Assembly (NCBI GenBank): GCA_031277215.1
Contig: JAITMR010000027.1
Location: forward strand, 1 to 42,570
Direction: 5' to 3'
Source: Burkholderiales bacterium
GTDB lineage: Bacteria > Pseudomonadota > Gammaproteobacteria > Burkholderiales > Casimicrobiaceae
DNA: 42,570 bases
The position numbers were made by a program, and so were the translations under genes. Below the pieces are notes generated by a model, which searched no databases, was not told where the DNA came from, and worked only from the letters and a program-made list of their open reading frames with translations. This document shows, piece after piece, positions 24,481-32,813 of the stretch (positions within the stretch are counted from its first letter, which is position 1; every line of letters starts with the position of its first letter).

Positions 24481-27400
24481 TTAGTACGTAAAACGGGCTT
24501 CGGTGACGCCGGGTAAAGTATGGAGGTGTTGAATCAACGTTTCTTCCGGCGCGATACGCCAGAGGTCGGGCAGTGTGATAACACCGGACGCTTGAGTGTT
24601 GGCGTAGTCAATCACGACGGGGACACCGGAACCGTTTTTACCCGAGAACGGGCGAAGAATTTCGAGGAATGTTTTGGCATTGGCGTTAGCGGTACACGAG
24701 ACTCGCAATGTTTTGGCACGGGTGCGGCGGAGCGTATCGAGATCGTAGAGCGTGTCGACAAGCACGCGTAAATTGCTTTGCGCGTCTTCGCCATCACGCT
24801 CCTGATGCCGGGTGATGATGCGCACATCGGCGATGATCAAGCGATCTTCTTGCAAGAAAGCGCGGACGGTATCGAAAGTCTCATTGTAGATAGTGATTTC
24901 GACATTGCCGGCGCTGTCGTCAAGGGTGACGAAAGCCATTTTGCCGCGTTTGCTCGATTGAACGCGAATCGCTGTGACGATGCCGGCGATCAATGCGCGG
25001 TCTTGTTGCGGTTTGAGGCGGTCGAGCGGAGCGGAAACTAGCGTAGACAGTTCTTCTTTGTATTGATGGAACGGGTGTCCCGACAAATAAAAACCGAGCA
25101 CACTTTTTTCCTGCGCCAGACGTTCGGCTTCCGGCCAGGGCAGCACATCGGCGAGCGCGTGATGGTATGGCAACACTTCGTCCGAGAAGAGCGCCGTTTG
25201 CGCAGCATGGGCGCTTGCCTGTTCTGCTGCGTCTATTGCGGTCGGCACGGAAGCGAGCAGGGCGGCGCGATTGCTGTCGAGCGAATCGAAAGCGCCGCCG
25301 CGAACCAGCCCCTCAATGACGCGGCGGTTGACTTGGCGGCGGTCAACGCGTTTGCAAAAATCAAAGAGATCGGTAAAAGCGCCGCCGACATCGCGTTCGG
25401 CGACGACGTTATCAATCGCATGCTCGCCAGTGCCCTTGATCGCGCCAAGACCGTAACGCAAGGTTTTGGTATTGATCGGTTCAAAACGCCACGTTGAAGC
25501 ATTGATGTCGGGCGGCAGGATGGTCAAGCCTTGCGCGAGTGCGTCATCGTAAAACAGCCGCACTTTGTCGGTGTCGTGCATCACGAGCGACAAGTTGGCG
25601 GCCATGAAGGCGGCGACATGATGAGCCTTGAAGTACGCGGTTTGGTAAGCAACCAGCGCATAAGCGGCGGCGTGCGATTTGTTGAAACCGTAACCGGCGA
25701 ATTTTTCCATCAAATCGAACAGAAGATGGGCTTTTTTTCGCGGCGTTTCATTTTTCTCAGCACCATCAACAAAGATATCGCGGTGCTTCGCCATTTCTTC
25801 GACGTCTTTCTTGCCCATCGCACGGCGCAGCAGATCGGCGCCGCCCAGCGAGTAACCGCCAATCATTTGCGCGATCTGCATCACCTGTTCCTGATAAATC
25901 ATGATGCCGTAGGTCGGGCTGAGGATGGTTTTCAGTCGGTCATCAAGATAATTAATGCGGGCACCGTGTTTGCGTTCGACGTATTCGGGAATCAGTTCCA
26001 TCGGGCCGGGGCGGTACAACGCAACCAGCGCGATGATGTCCTCGAACTGGTCGGGATGCGCACGTACCAGCAACTCGCGCATGCCGCGCGATTCGAACTG
26101 GAAGACGGCAGTGGTGTTGCCTTTTCGGAAAACGTCGTAAGTGGCTTTATCGTCGAGCGGCAACTCTTTGAGCGTAATGCTGGAAGCAGGATCAAGTTTT
26201 TTGACGAATTTCAGTGTCCAGTCGAGTACGGTCAGCGTCGCCAACCCGAGGAAGTCGAACTTTACCAATCCCGCCGCTTCGACATCGTCTTTATCAAATT
26301 GCGAAACAGCAACATCGGCGCCGGGCTGGAGGTACAGCGGACAAAAGTCGGTGAGTTTCCCCGGCGCGATCAACACACCACCAGCATGCATGCCGACATT
26401 GCGCGTCAATCCTTCGAGCGGTGCGGCGAGCGCCAGCAGTTCGCGCACTTCTTCTTCGTTTTTTTCTCGTTCGGCAAGCAACGGCTCAGCTTGCCGCGCT
26501 TCAGCCAGCGTGATTTTGTTACCGGGCGTAAATGGAATGAGTTTGGAAATGCTGTCGCAGAACGAATAGGGAAGATCAAGTACGCGGCCAACATCGCGCA
26601 CGACGGCTTTGGCGGCCATTGTGCCAAAGGTGGCGATTTGTGAAACGCTGTCGCTGCCATATTTGTGGCGCACATAATCAATGACGCGCTCGCGTTTGTC
26701 TTGACAAAAGTCGATGTCGAAGTCGGGCATCGACACGCGCTCAGGATTGAGAAAACGCTCGAACAGCAAAGCGTAACGCAGCGGATCGAGATCGGTGATG
26801 CCGAGGCTGTAGGCAACCAGCGAGCCAGCGCCCGAACCGCGACCAGGACCGACCGGCACATCGTTGGCTTTTGCCCAGTTGATAAAGTCGGCGACGATCA
26901 GAAAGTAGCCAGGGAAACCCATTTGCACGATGGTATCAATCTCAAAATCGAGACGCGCCTGATATTCGGCGCGTTTTGTTTCGCGCTGTGTTTCATCCGG
27001 AAACAGTTCGTTCAAACGGTGTTCCAGCCCTGCCGCCGCCTGTGTTTTTAAAAATATTTCGACGCTCATGCCTTCCGGCGTCGGAAAATTCGGAAGATGC
27101 GGTTTGCCGAGCGGAATCGTCAGATTGCAGCGTTGCGCTACTTCTACTGTGTTGGCGAGCGCTTCTGGCAGATCGGCGAATTTTTCCGCCATTTCTGCTT
27201 GCGTCGTGAAAAACTGTTCCGATGTAAAACGTTGTGGGCGTCGGGTATCGGATAAGGTGTAGCCTTCGGAAATGCAGACACGCGCATCGTGCGCCCGAAA
27301 ATCGTCGCGGGCTTTGAACTGTATCGGATGGGTGGCGACGAGCGGCAGATCGAGATGGCGTGCCAGATCGGCGCAGGCGGCAACCAGCAGGTCATCATCG

Positions 27401-27936
27401 GCGTGACCGGTACGCTGCACTTCGAGATAGAGACGATCAGGAAAATGTTGCGCCCAGGCACGCGCCGTGGTTTCGGCGGTTTCGGTATTGCCCTGCAATA
27501 ACGCTTCGCCGATTTCGCTGTCGCGGCTGCCGGTGATGAGCAGCAGACCTTCGTGGTGCTCGCGGAGCCACTCAGGCGCGATGCCGATTTTCCCGTGGTG
27601 CGCTTCCTGTGCTTGGTAAGCGCGCGTCAGCAGAGTGCACAGATTCAGATAGCCGGTGCGCGACTGCGCCAACAGCAATACCCGATGCGGCGCGGCACGC
27701 GGCTTTTTCTGAATGATGCCGATATCGGCGCCGACGATCGGCTTGATGCCGGTTTTACGCGCAACCTTGTAAAATTTGATCAGTCCGAAAAGGTTGTTAA
27801 GGTCGGTCAACGCCAATGCCGGCATGGCGTCAGCGGCGGCAGCGGCAACAGCTTCGTCGATGCGCAGAATGCCGTCAACGATGGAAAATTCGCTGTGGCA
27901 ACGCAAATGGACGTAACGTGGAGTGGCGGCGGTCAC
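24481..27936 (-). CDS. dnaE: DNA polymerase III alpha subunit
   Basis: This is the replicative polymerase catalytic subunit, 1151 residues (E. coli 1160). The N-terminal PHP domain begins YVHLRCHSEFSIVDG. The polymerase active site has VGPGRGSGAGSLVAYSLGI followed by PDFDIDF, giving catalytic D407 and D409; the third acid lies in VKFDFLGL near residue 559. The fingers and helix-hairpin-helix region follow, with an OB fold at about 985-1060 (AGIVTAIRVQSSKRGKMAF). It starts at GTG 27936; upstream GAAAG is a weak ribosome binding site. The gene is complete and typical of DnaE1. Confidence 0.98.
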   Translation of the reverse strand: MTAATPRYVHLRCHSEFSIVDGILRIDEAVAAAAADAMPALALTDLNNLFGLIKFYKVARKTGIKPIVGADIGIIQKKPRAAPHRVLLLAQSRTGYLNLCTLLTRAYQAQEAHHGKIGIAPEWLREHHEGLLLITGSRDSEIGEALLQGNTETAETTARAWAQHFPDRLYLEVQRTGHADDDLLVAACADLARHLDLPLVATHPIQFKARDDFRAHDARVCISEGYTLSDTRRPQRFTSEQFFTTQAEMAEKFADLPEALANTVEVAQRCNLTIPLGKPHLPNFPTPEGMSVEIFLKTQAAAGLEHRLNELFPDETQRETKRAEYQARLDFEIDTIVQMGFPGYFLIVADFINWAKANDVPVGPGRGSGAGSLVAYSLGITDLDPLRYALLFERFLNPERVSMPDFDIDFCQDKRERVIDYVRHKYGSDSVSQIATFGTMAAKAVVRDVGRVLDLPYSFCDSISKLIPFTPGNKITLAEARQAEPLLAEREKNEEEVRELLALAAPLEGLTRNVGMHAGGVLIAPGKLTDFCPLYLQPGADVAVSQFDKDDVEAAGLVKFDFLGLATLTVLDWTLKFVKKLDPASSITLKELPLDDKATYDVFRKGNTTAVFQFESRGMRELLVRAHPDQFEDIIALVALYRPGPMELIPEYVERKHGARINYLDDRLKTILSPTYGIMIYQEQVMQIAQMIGGYSLGGADLLRRAMGKKDVEEMAKHRDIFVDGAEKNETPRKKAHLLFDLMEKFAGYGFNKSHAAAYALVAYQTAYFKAHHVAAFMAANLSLVMHDTDKVRLFYDDALAQGLTILPPDINASTWRFEPINTKTLRYGLGAIKGTGEHAIDNVVAERDVGGAFTDLFDFCKRVDRRQVNRRVIEGLVRGGAFDSLDSNRAALLASVPTAIDAAEQASAHAAQTALFSDEVLPYHHALADVLPWPEAERLAQEKSVLGFYLSGHPFHQYKEELSTLVSAPLDRLKPQQDRALIAGIVTAIRVQSSKRGKMAFVTLDDSAGNVEITIYNETFDTVRAFLQEDRLIIADVRIITRHQERDGEDAQSNLRVLVDTLYDLDTLRRTRAKTLRVSCTANANAKTFLEILRPFSGKNGSGVPVVIDYANTQASGVITLPDLWRIAPEETLIQHLHTLPGVTEARFTY

Positions 27937-28040
27937 AGCAGATTCTTTCGGCAGTGAGTGTTAAAATCCGGTAATCTTCGACGCGAACGCCTGAGCGAGA
28001 ACATTACAGCAGGGAAAACGAAAAAACGACAGATCAATTT

Positions 28041-28361
28041 ATGAAACGACTTTTCTTCAGCTTCGCTATTTTAACAGCGGTTACGGGATGTGCGGTGACC
28101 GATCCTCTGGAAAAACCGGAGACAACGCCGTCAGGTGATCGAGGGTTTGTCGGCGCACCGGTAAGCGTGCCGTCTGCTGTCGAACCGCCGCGTCCGAAAC
28201 ACAATCTTTCCGGTTTCCCGCTGCCGTATCGGCAGGGCTATGATGACGGTTGTAACAGCGTCCAGGGCACCGAGCGCAAAGATGCGCAACGGTTTGTGAG
28301 CGACGCGAATTACCGGACAGGTTGGCAGGACGGCTATGCGCTGTGCGCACGCCGGAAATAA
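28041..28361 (+). CDS. Small predicted lipoprotein of unknown function
   Basis: This 106-residue protein begins MKRLFFSFAILTAVTGC, a signal peptide with a lipobox ending at C17, so it is probably membrane-anchored by lipid. After a proline-rich spacer (about 20-55) two similar motifs appear: YRQGYDDGCNS and YRTGWQDGYALC. Each has an aromatic-x-x-G-aromatic-x-D-G pattern followed by Cys. The paired cysteines could form a disulfide in the periplasm. The family was not recognised. It lies divergently from dnaE with about 105 bases between the two, and 72 bases before the EamA gene. Confidence 0.8.
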   Translation: MKRLFFSFAILTAVTGCAVTDPLEKPETTPSGDRGFVGAPVSVPSAVEPPRPKHNLSGFPLPYRQGYDDGCNSVQGTERKDAQRFVSDANYRTGWQDGYALCARRK

Positions 28362-28433
28362 CCGGATAACAACATTGTCTCCCCTCTTTTTGATGCGACG
28401 GCGAGAGTCAATCTCCGACTTTCGGCCTCCGGC

Positions 28434-29342
28434 ATGAATTCACTCCTTCTTTTCATGGTGACAGCGGTCATCTGGGGCGCAACCTGGCTGGCCATTACGG
28501 GGCAACTGGGAATCGTTTCACCAGTGGCATCGGTAACGTACCGTTTTGTGATTGCGGCAGCGATCCTGTTGGCGTGGTGTTGGCAGCGCGGTGTGCCGTT
28601 GCGCTTTCCGTGGCGGGCACATATTGCGTTGGCAGGGCAGGGCGCTTGCCTTTTCAGTCTCAATTATCTGTGTATTTATGTTGCGGAACAGTATGTTTCA
28701 TCAGGGCTGGTGGCGATTCTTTTTTCACTGTTGGCGGTTTTGAATGTGTTTGGCGCTCGCGTGTTGTTCGGTGCGCCTTTGACGGTGCGCACGGTGCTTG
28801 CTGCCGTGTTGGGCATCAGCGGTGTGGCGCTGATGTTTTTTCCGGAGTTCGGGATGATGAACAACCATCCGGAAGTGCTTAAGGGCATTGCGTTTGGTGT
28901 GCTCGGCACCTTGTTTGCGTGCGGCGGCAACATGGTGGCGATTTACAATCAGCGAACGGAAGTGCCGGTGTGGTCGGGGGCCGCGTGGGGAATGGTGTAT
29001 GGAGCGGTGATTTCGGCGCTTATCGGCGTAACGATAGGTGTCGAATGGACATTTGATGTGCGCCCGATGTATATCATTTCGCTGCTGTATTTGTCGGTGT
29101 TGGGGACGGTCGTGGCGTTTTTGTGTTACCTGACGCTGCTCAAGCGCGAAGGCGCCGGTTTTGCTTCATACGTCAATGTGGTCATACCTGTGGTAGCGTT
29201 GCTGCTCTCGACGTTGTTTGAAAACTATCAGTGGACGGGGATTGCTGCTCTTGGCGCGGTATTGGCGCTGGCCGGGAATTTTTGGGTAATGCGGCGCAAC
29301 CATCGGAGATCAGAAGGCGAGGATCGGGTGTCTGATTCCTGA
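28434..29342 (+). CDS. EamA/DMT-family transporter
   Basis: The 302-residue protein has ten predicted membrane helices in two EamA repeats (about 1-135 and 150-290). The start VIWGATWLAI is typical of the RhaT/EamA drug/metabolite superfamily. Members export amino acids or other metabolites; the substrate is not shown. The last residues (from about 293, EDRVSDS) are read from a family E repeat, so the native C-terminus may have been altered without touching the membrane core. Start ATG at 28434; the ribosome binding site is weak. Confidence 0.9.
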   Translation: MNSLLLFMVTAVIWGATWLAITGQLGIVSPVASVTYRFVIAAAILLAWCWQRGVPLRFPWRAHIALAGQGACLFSLNYLCIYVAEQYVSSGLVAILFSLLAVLNVFGARVLFGAPLTVRTVLAAVLGISGVALMFFPEFGMMNNHPEVLKGIAFGVLGTLFACGGNMVAIYNQRTEVPVWSGAAWGMVYGAVISALIGVTIGVEWTFDVRPMYIISLLYLSVLGTVVAFLCYLTLLKREGAGFASYVNVVIPVVALLLSTLFENYQWTGIAALGAVLALAGNFWVMRRNHRRSEGEDRVSDS

Positions 29343-29347
29343 TCCCC
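29321..29347 (-). repeat. GGGATCAGGAATCAG-type repeat at the end of the eamA gene (family E)
   Basis: Read on the minus strand, it contains GGGGATCAGGAATCAGACAC, matching other copies of the family. It covers the last codons and stop of the EamA gene. A GATCC...GGATC hairpin (29341-29357) adjoins it. Confidence 0.5.
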
Positions 29348-29369
29348 GCTGCGGATCAAAAAGCAAGCG

Positions 29370-29975
29370 TCAATTTTTTTTCTTGTCCTTTTTCTTTTTG
29401 GTTTTTCTCTTGGCTTTTTTGTCGTTTTTCTTGTCTTTCTTTTTGTCCTTCTTTTTCTTTTTGAATTTGATCAGGTAGCCCCGGCATTTTTCGCTGCCGC
29501 AGTGGCAGATGTAGTCTTCCAACTCTTTTTTCTTGAGTTTGCCGTCAACCGAAAGCTTGTAGTCGTAGGAAAGCTCTTCGCCTTTCGAAATATCGCGGAT
29601 TGCCTGAATCCAGACGCGGTCGTTTTCGTCCTCAAACGATTCGCAATTGGGGGAACAGGAGTGGTTGATCCAGCGTGCCGCGTTGTTGCCGCTGCCGCCG
29701 TCGATAACGTTACCGTCGGAGAGTTCAAAGAAGAAGGTATGGGTCGGGTTGTCGGGGTCGCTGGGCGGCAATTCGAGCGCCTCGTCCCAAGTCATCCGGT
29801 CGCCTTTGTACTCAATGACCGATGTTCCCTTTTTGATTTCGCAGGCGGCGAACACGCCGCGCCCATGAATGCGGGAATTTCTGACTCTGTAAAGGAGCGC
29901 TGATTTCTTGGCAGCGGCTTTTTTACTGCGTTTTGTCGTTTTCGCGGTTTTGCGTTGAGGTGTCGTGGGTGCCAT
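29370..29975 (-). CDS. SET-domain protein (putative lysine methyltransferase) with polylysine tail
   Basis: The protein is about 201 residues from the ATG at 29975. It has a basic N-terminus (about 9-25), a compact SET domain (about 28-145) and a lysine tail. SET motifs are HGRGVFA (37-43), NHSCSPNC (104-111) and GEELSYDY (132-139). A post-SET zinc motif, CHCGSEKCRG (157-166), is also present. All S-adenosylmethionine and substrate-site motifs look intact, so activity on lysine is plausible. Residues 170-201 are nearly all Lys with Asp. Similar small SET proteins occur in betaproteobacteria and some pathogens. In-frame ATGs at 30083, 30050 and 30023 are possible starts, but the longest would leave only 27 bases to the divergent nuclease gene. 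Target unknown. Confidence 0.88.
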   Translation of the reverse strand: MAPTTPQRKTAKTTKRSKKAAAKKSALLYRVRNSRIHGRGVFAACEIKKGTSVIEYKGDRMTWDEALELPPSDPDNPTHTFFFELSDGNVIDGGSGNNAARWINHSCSPNCESFEDENDRVWIQAIRDISKGEELSYDYKLSVDGKLKKKELEDYICHCGSEKCRGYLIKFKKKKKDKKKDKKNDKKAKRKTKKKKDKKKN

Positions 29976-30110
29976 GTTCGGTTTAAAGGGGCGAAGAAGA
30001 TGGTTTGCGGCTGTTGTGGGCATAGCCTCGTAAGGGTGAGACAATACCATGTTAGAGCGCCATGTGCGCTTGATCGCTGTCATGGCTCGGAATTTTATTG
30101 ACTTATCGAC

Positions 30111-32813
30111 ATGATTTCCCGTTTTTCAAACGAGCTCAGGCAGGCGCTGGCGGAAGGCCGCTTGCTGGTGACGCCGAACAACCGAATGGCGCGGACGTTG
30201 GTGCGGGCGCACGATGCCGCGCAACGGGCTGCCGGTGTGTCGGTCTGGCCGACGGCTCAGGCGTTGCCGTATGCTGCCTTTGTGGGATGGCTGTGGCGGC
30301 AGTTGTCGTCAGTGGTGCCTTTGCCGCGATGCCTGAATGCGCAGGCCAGCCGGATTTTGTGGTCGGAAATCATCGAGCAGGACGCGGAGGCGTCGTTGTA
30401 CGCGACCACCGGCGCGACGGCGTTGGCGCAGGAAAGCTGGCGGTTGTTGCATCTCTGGCGTGCGATAGGCGATGAAACGCCCTGGCGACAATGGCGGCGC
30501 GAAGGTGTTGGAATCTCGTGCGATACGGCGCGTTTTGCGCGTTGGGCGGCGCGTTATCACGAACGGCTTAATGATGGTGGTTTTATCGACGTTGCGTTGA
30601 TGCCCGATTTCATCGCACGTCATGCTTCCCGTTTGCGGGGAGCGGCGTGGGCGGGGGCGATGACAGGGTTCGACGACCACACGCCGCAAGCCTTGCGACT
30701 GGTGGCGGCATTACGCGCAGCGGGTTTCGAGATGACTGAAGTGTCTTCGTTGCCCGAGACGGAGGGAGAAGTTTTTCAATACGGCGCCCGTAATGCGGCG
30801 ACAGAGTTGCGCGATGCTTTGAGTTGGGCTTGGCAGCAGGTGTCTCATTCAAGCAGTGAGGGGCAAAACAATCGACAGGTGGCGATTGTGGTTCCGTCGA
30901 TGGGTGTGCAGGAACGAGCGGTGCGCTGGCAAGTGGAAGATGTGTTGCCCGAACCGGCGCTGTGCAATGTTTCGCTGGGCGAACCGCTGGCACAAAAGGC
31001 GTTGGTGGCAACGGCGCTGGATTTGTTGACGCTTCTCGACCAGCCGCTTCCAGTGGAACGGGTGGCGGCCTTGTTGCAGTCGGCGTATTTGCCAGGCGAT
31101 GTGCGAAGCCGGGTGAAGCGTGCGGCTTTGGCGAGTCGGTGGGTTGAGCGCGGTCAGCGTGAAGTGTCTTGGCGTGAGGTCTTGGCGGCGTTAGCAGCGG
31201 TCGATCCGGCGCTATCAACCCGCTGGCGTGAAGCCGATAACGCTTTGCCAACGCACGCCGCAACGGGCGCTTGGCCGCGTCATGTGCTGGTGTGGTGGCA
31301 AGCGTTGGGTTGGCCGGGTTCACAGACGCTGGACAGCGTTGATTATCAGGTGCGCGAAGCATGGATGCACTGCCTTGAAATACTGCCAACCGTGGAAGCG
31401 GTGACGCCGCAGATGACGCGCCGGACATTGGCACAGATGTTGCGGCAGTGGGCTGCGGAAACGCTGTTTCAACCCGAAGGCAGCGATGCGCCGATTCAGA
31501 TTCTGGGCATGCTGGAGGCGGCGGGATTGCCGTTCGACGCGCTGTGGGTGACGGGACTCGACAGCGACTCTTGGCCGCCGCCTGTTGAGCCGCAGCCGTT
31601 GTTGCCTCTGGCTTGGCAACGGGCGCACCGGATGCCGCGTGCGTCGGTCGATCAGACGCGGGCTCACGTCGCTTGGATGCAGACACAATGGCAGCGAATG
31701 GCGCCGGAAGTGGTGATGAGTTATCCGGCGGAACGCGATGGACAACCAGCAATGGCTTCACCGCTGTTGGCCGCTTGGCCGTCGTACCAGACGCCGATAG
31801 AGATACTGCCAAACCGGATGATGCGAATGCCGGAAGTGAAACGGGAAACGCTCGGCGACAGTCAAGCGCCGCCTGTCGCACGCAATCAGCAGGGTCGCAT
31901 TGTCGAAGCGATCCGTCACGGCAGCAGCGTACTGATGCAACAAAGCGATTGCCCGTTCAAGGCTTTTGTCAGTGCTCGTTTGCGTGTTTCGGCATGGCCG
32001 GAAATGGGCGAGGGATTGTCGCTGCTTGAGCGCGGAAACCTGGTGCATGCGGTATTGCAAAAGCTGTGGTGTCATTTGGGGTCGCAAGCGGCGTTGCTGG
32101 CGCTTGACGCGACGGTGCTTGACCGGAAGATCGACGCAGCGTATCAGGAGACCGTTGCCGAAGGAAAAGCGGTGACGCCAGAGCGTTGGCGAAATCTGCC
32201 GCCGCCCATCATGGTGATGGAAAGAGAGCGCATCACGGCCTTGCTGCGGACTTGGTGCGACGTTGAACGGACGAGAGCGCCGTTTCAAGTGGCGCATACA
32301 GAAAAAGAGTTGACACTTGAGCTGGCAGGAATGACGTACACGCTGCGAGCCGACCGTATTGATACGCTTGAAGAAGGTGGCGCTGTCTTGATCGACTACA
32401 AGACAGGGCGACTGGAATCGACGAAGGGCTGGTTTGAAACACGGCCATCGTCGGTGCAACTCGGTATCTACGCGCTGGCATGGCAGGCGTCGCCGGAGGC
32501 AACGGTGCCGGTGAAAACGTTGGCGTACGCGCATTTGCGCGAAGAGGGTGCGGAGGCACGCGGGATGGCGGACGATGCAGTGCTGTGGTCGAAACTTGAG
32601 ACCGTGGCGCGTTTCGGTTTCAATTCCGTGGAAGCCGCGCAACAGCGTTGGCGGGAAATTTTTACAGCGTTGACGCAGGCGTTCCTGGAAGGAGATGCGC
32701 GGGTGTTGCCGCGTCACAAAAGTCTGTGCAAGAGGTGTGACCTGAAGCCGTTGTGCAGGATCGACACTCTGGCAAGCGGTGACGAAGAAGACGGCATGGA
32801 GAAAGTCCCATGA
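30111..32813 (+). CDS. AddB-like nuclease/inactive helicase subunit (PD-(D/E)XK, Fe-S)
   Basis: The 900-residue protein is the AddB-type partner of the helicase-nuclease encoded next. The N-terminal part (LLVTPNNRMARTLVRAH) aligns with the degenerate helicase region. The C-terminal PD-(D/E)XK nuclease has LIDYKTGRL with D762 and K764. Cysteines C614 (QSDCPFKAF) and C873, C876 and C882 (CKRCDLKPLC) have the spacing of the AddB 4Fe-4S cluster, which staples the nuclease domain. The complex would resect double-strand breaks for RecA. The stop overlaps the start of the next gene (ATGA), a sign of translational coupling. Start ATG at 30111, ribosome binding site weak. Confidence 0.9.
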   Translation: MISRFSNELRQALAEGRLLVTPNNRMARTLVRAHDAAQRAAGVSVWPTAQALPYAAFVGWLWRQLSSVVPLPRCLNAQASRILWSEIIEQDAEASLYATTGATALAQESWRLLHLWRAIGDETPWRQWRREGVGISCDTARFARWAARYHERLNDGGFIDVALMPDFIARHASRLRGAAWAGAMTGFDDHTPQALRLVAALRAAGFEMTEVSSLPETEGEVFQYGARNAATELRDALSWAWQQVSHSSSEGQNNRQVAIVVPSMGVQERAVRWQVEDVLPEPALCNVSLGEPLAQKALVATALDLLTLLDQPLPVERVAALLQSAYLPGDVRSRVKRAALASRWVERGQREVSWREVLAALAAVDPALSTRWREADNALPTHAATGAWPRHVLVWWQALGWPGSQTLDSVDYQVREAWMHCLEILPTVEAVTPQMTRRTLAQMLRQWAAETLFQPEGSDAPIQILGMLEAAGLPFDALWVTGLDSDSWPPPVEPQPLLPLAWQRAHRMPRASVDQTRAHVAWMQTQWQRMAPEVVMSYPAERDGQPAMASPLLAAWPSYQTPIEILPNRMMRMPEVKRETLGDSQAPPVARNQQGRIVEAIRHGSSVLMQQSDCPFKAFVSARLRVSAWPEMGEGLSLLERGNLVHAVLQKLWCHLGSQAALLALDATVLDRKIDAAYQETVAEGKAVTPERWRNLPPPIMVMERERITALLRTWCDVERTRAPFQVAHTEKELTLELAGMTYTLRADRIDTLEEGGAVLIDYKTGRLESTKGWFETRPSSVQLGIYALAWQASPEATVPVKTLAYAHLREEGAEARGMADDAVLWSKLETVARFGFNSVEAAQQRWREIFTALTQAFLEGDARVLPRHKSLCKRCDLKPLCRIDTLASGDEEDGMEKVP

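Noticed and set aside
30610-31881. Open frame of 423 codons on the minus strand
   Set aside because: Antisense of the AddB-like gene, with a Pro/Arg/Ala-rich composition typical of shadow frames.
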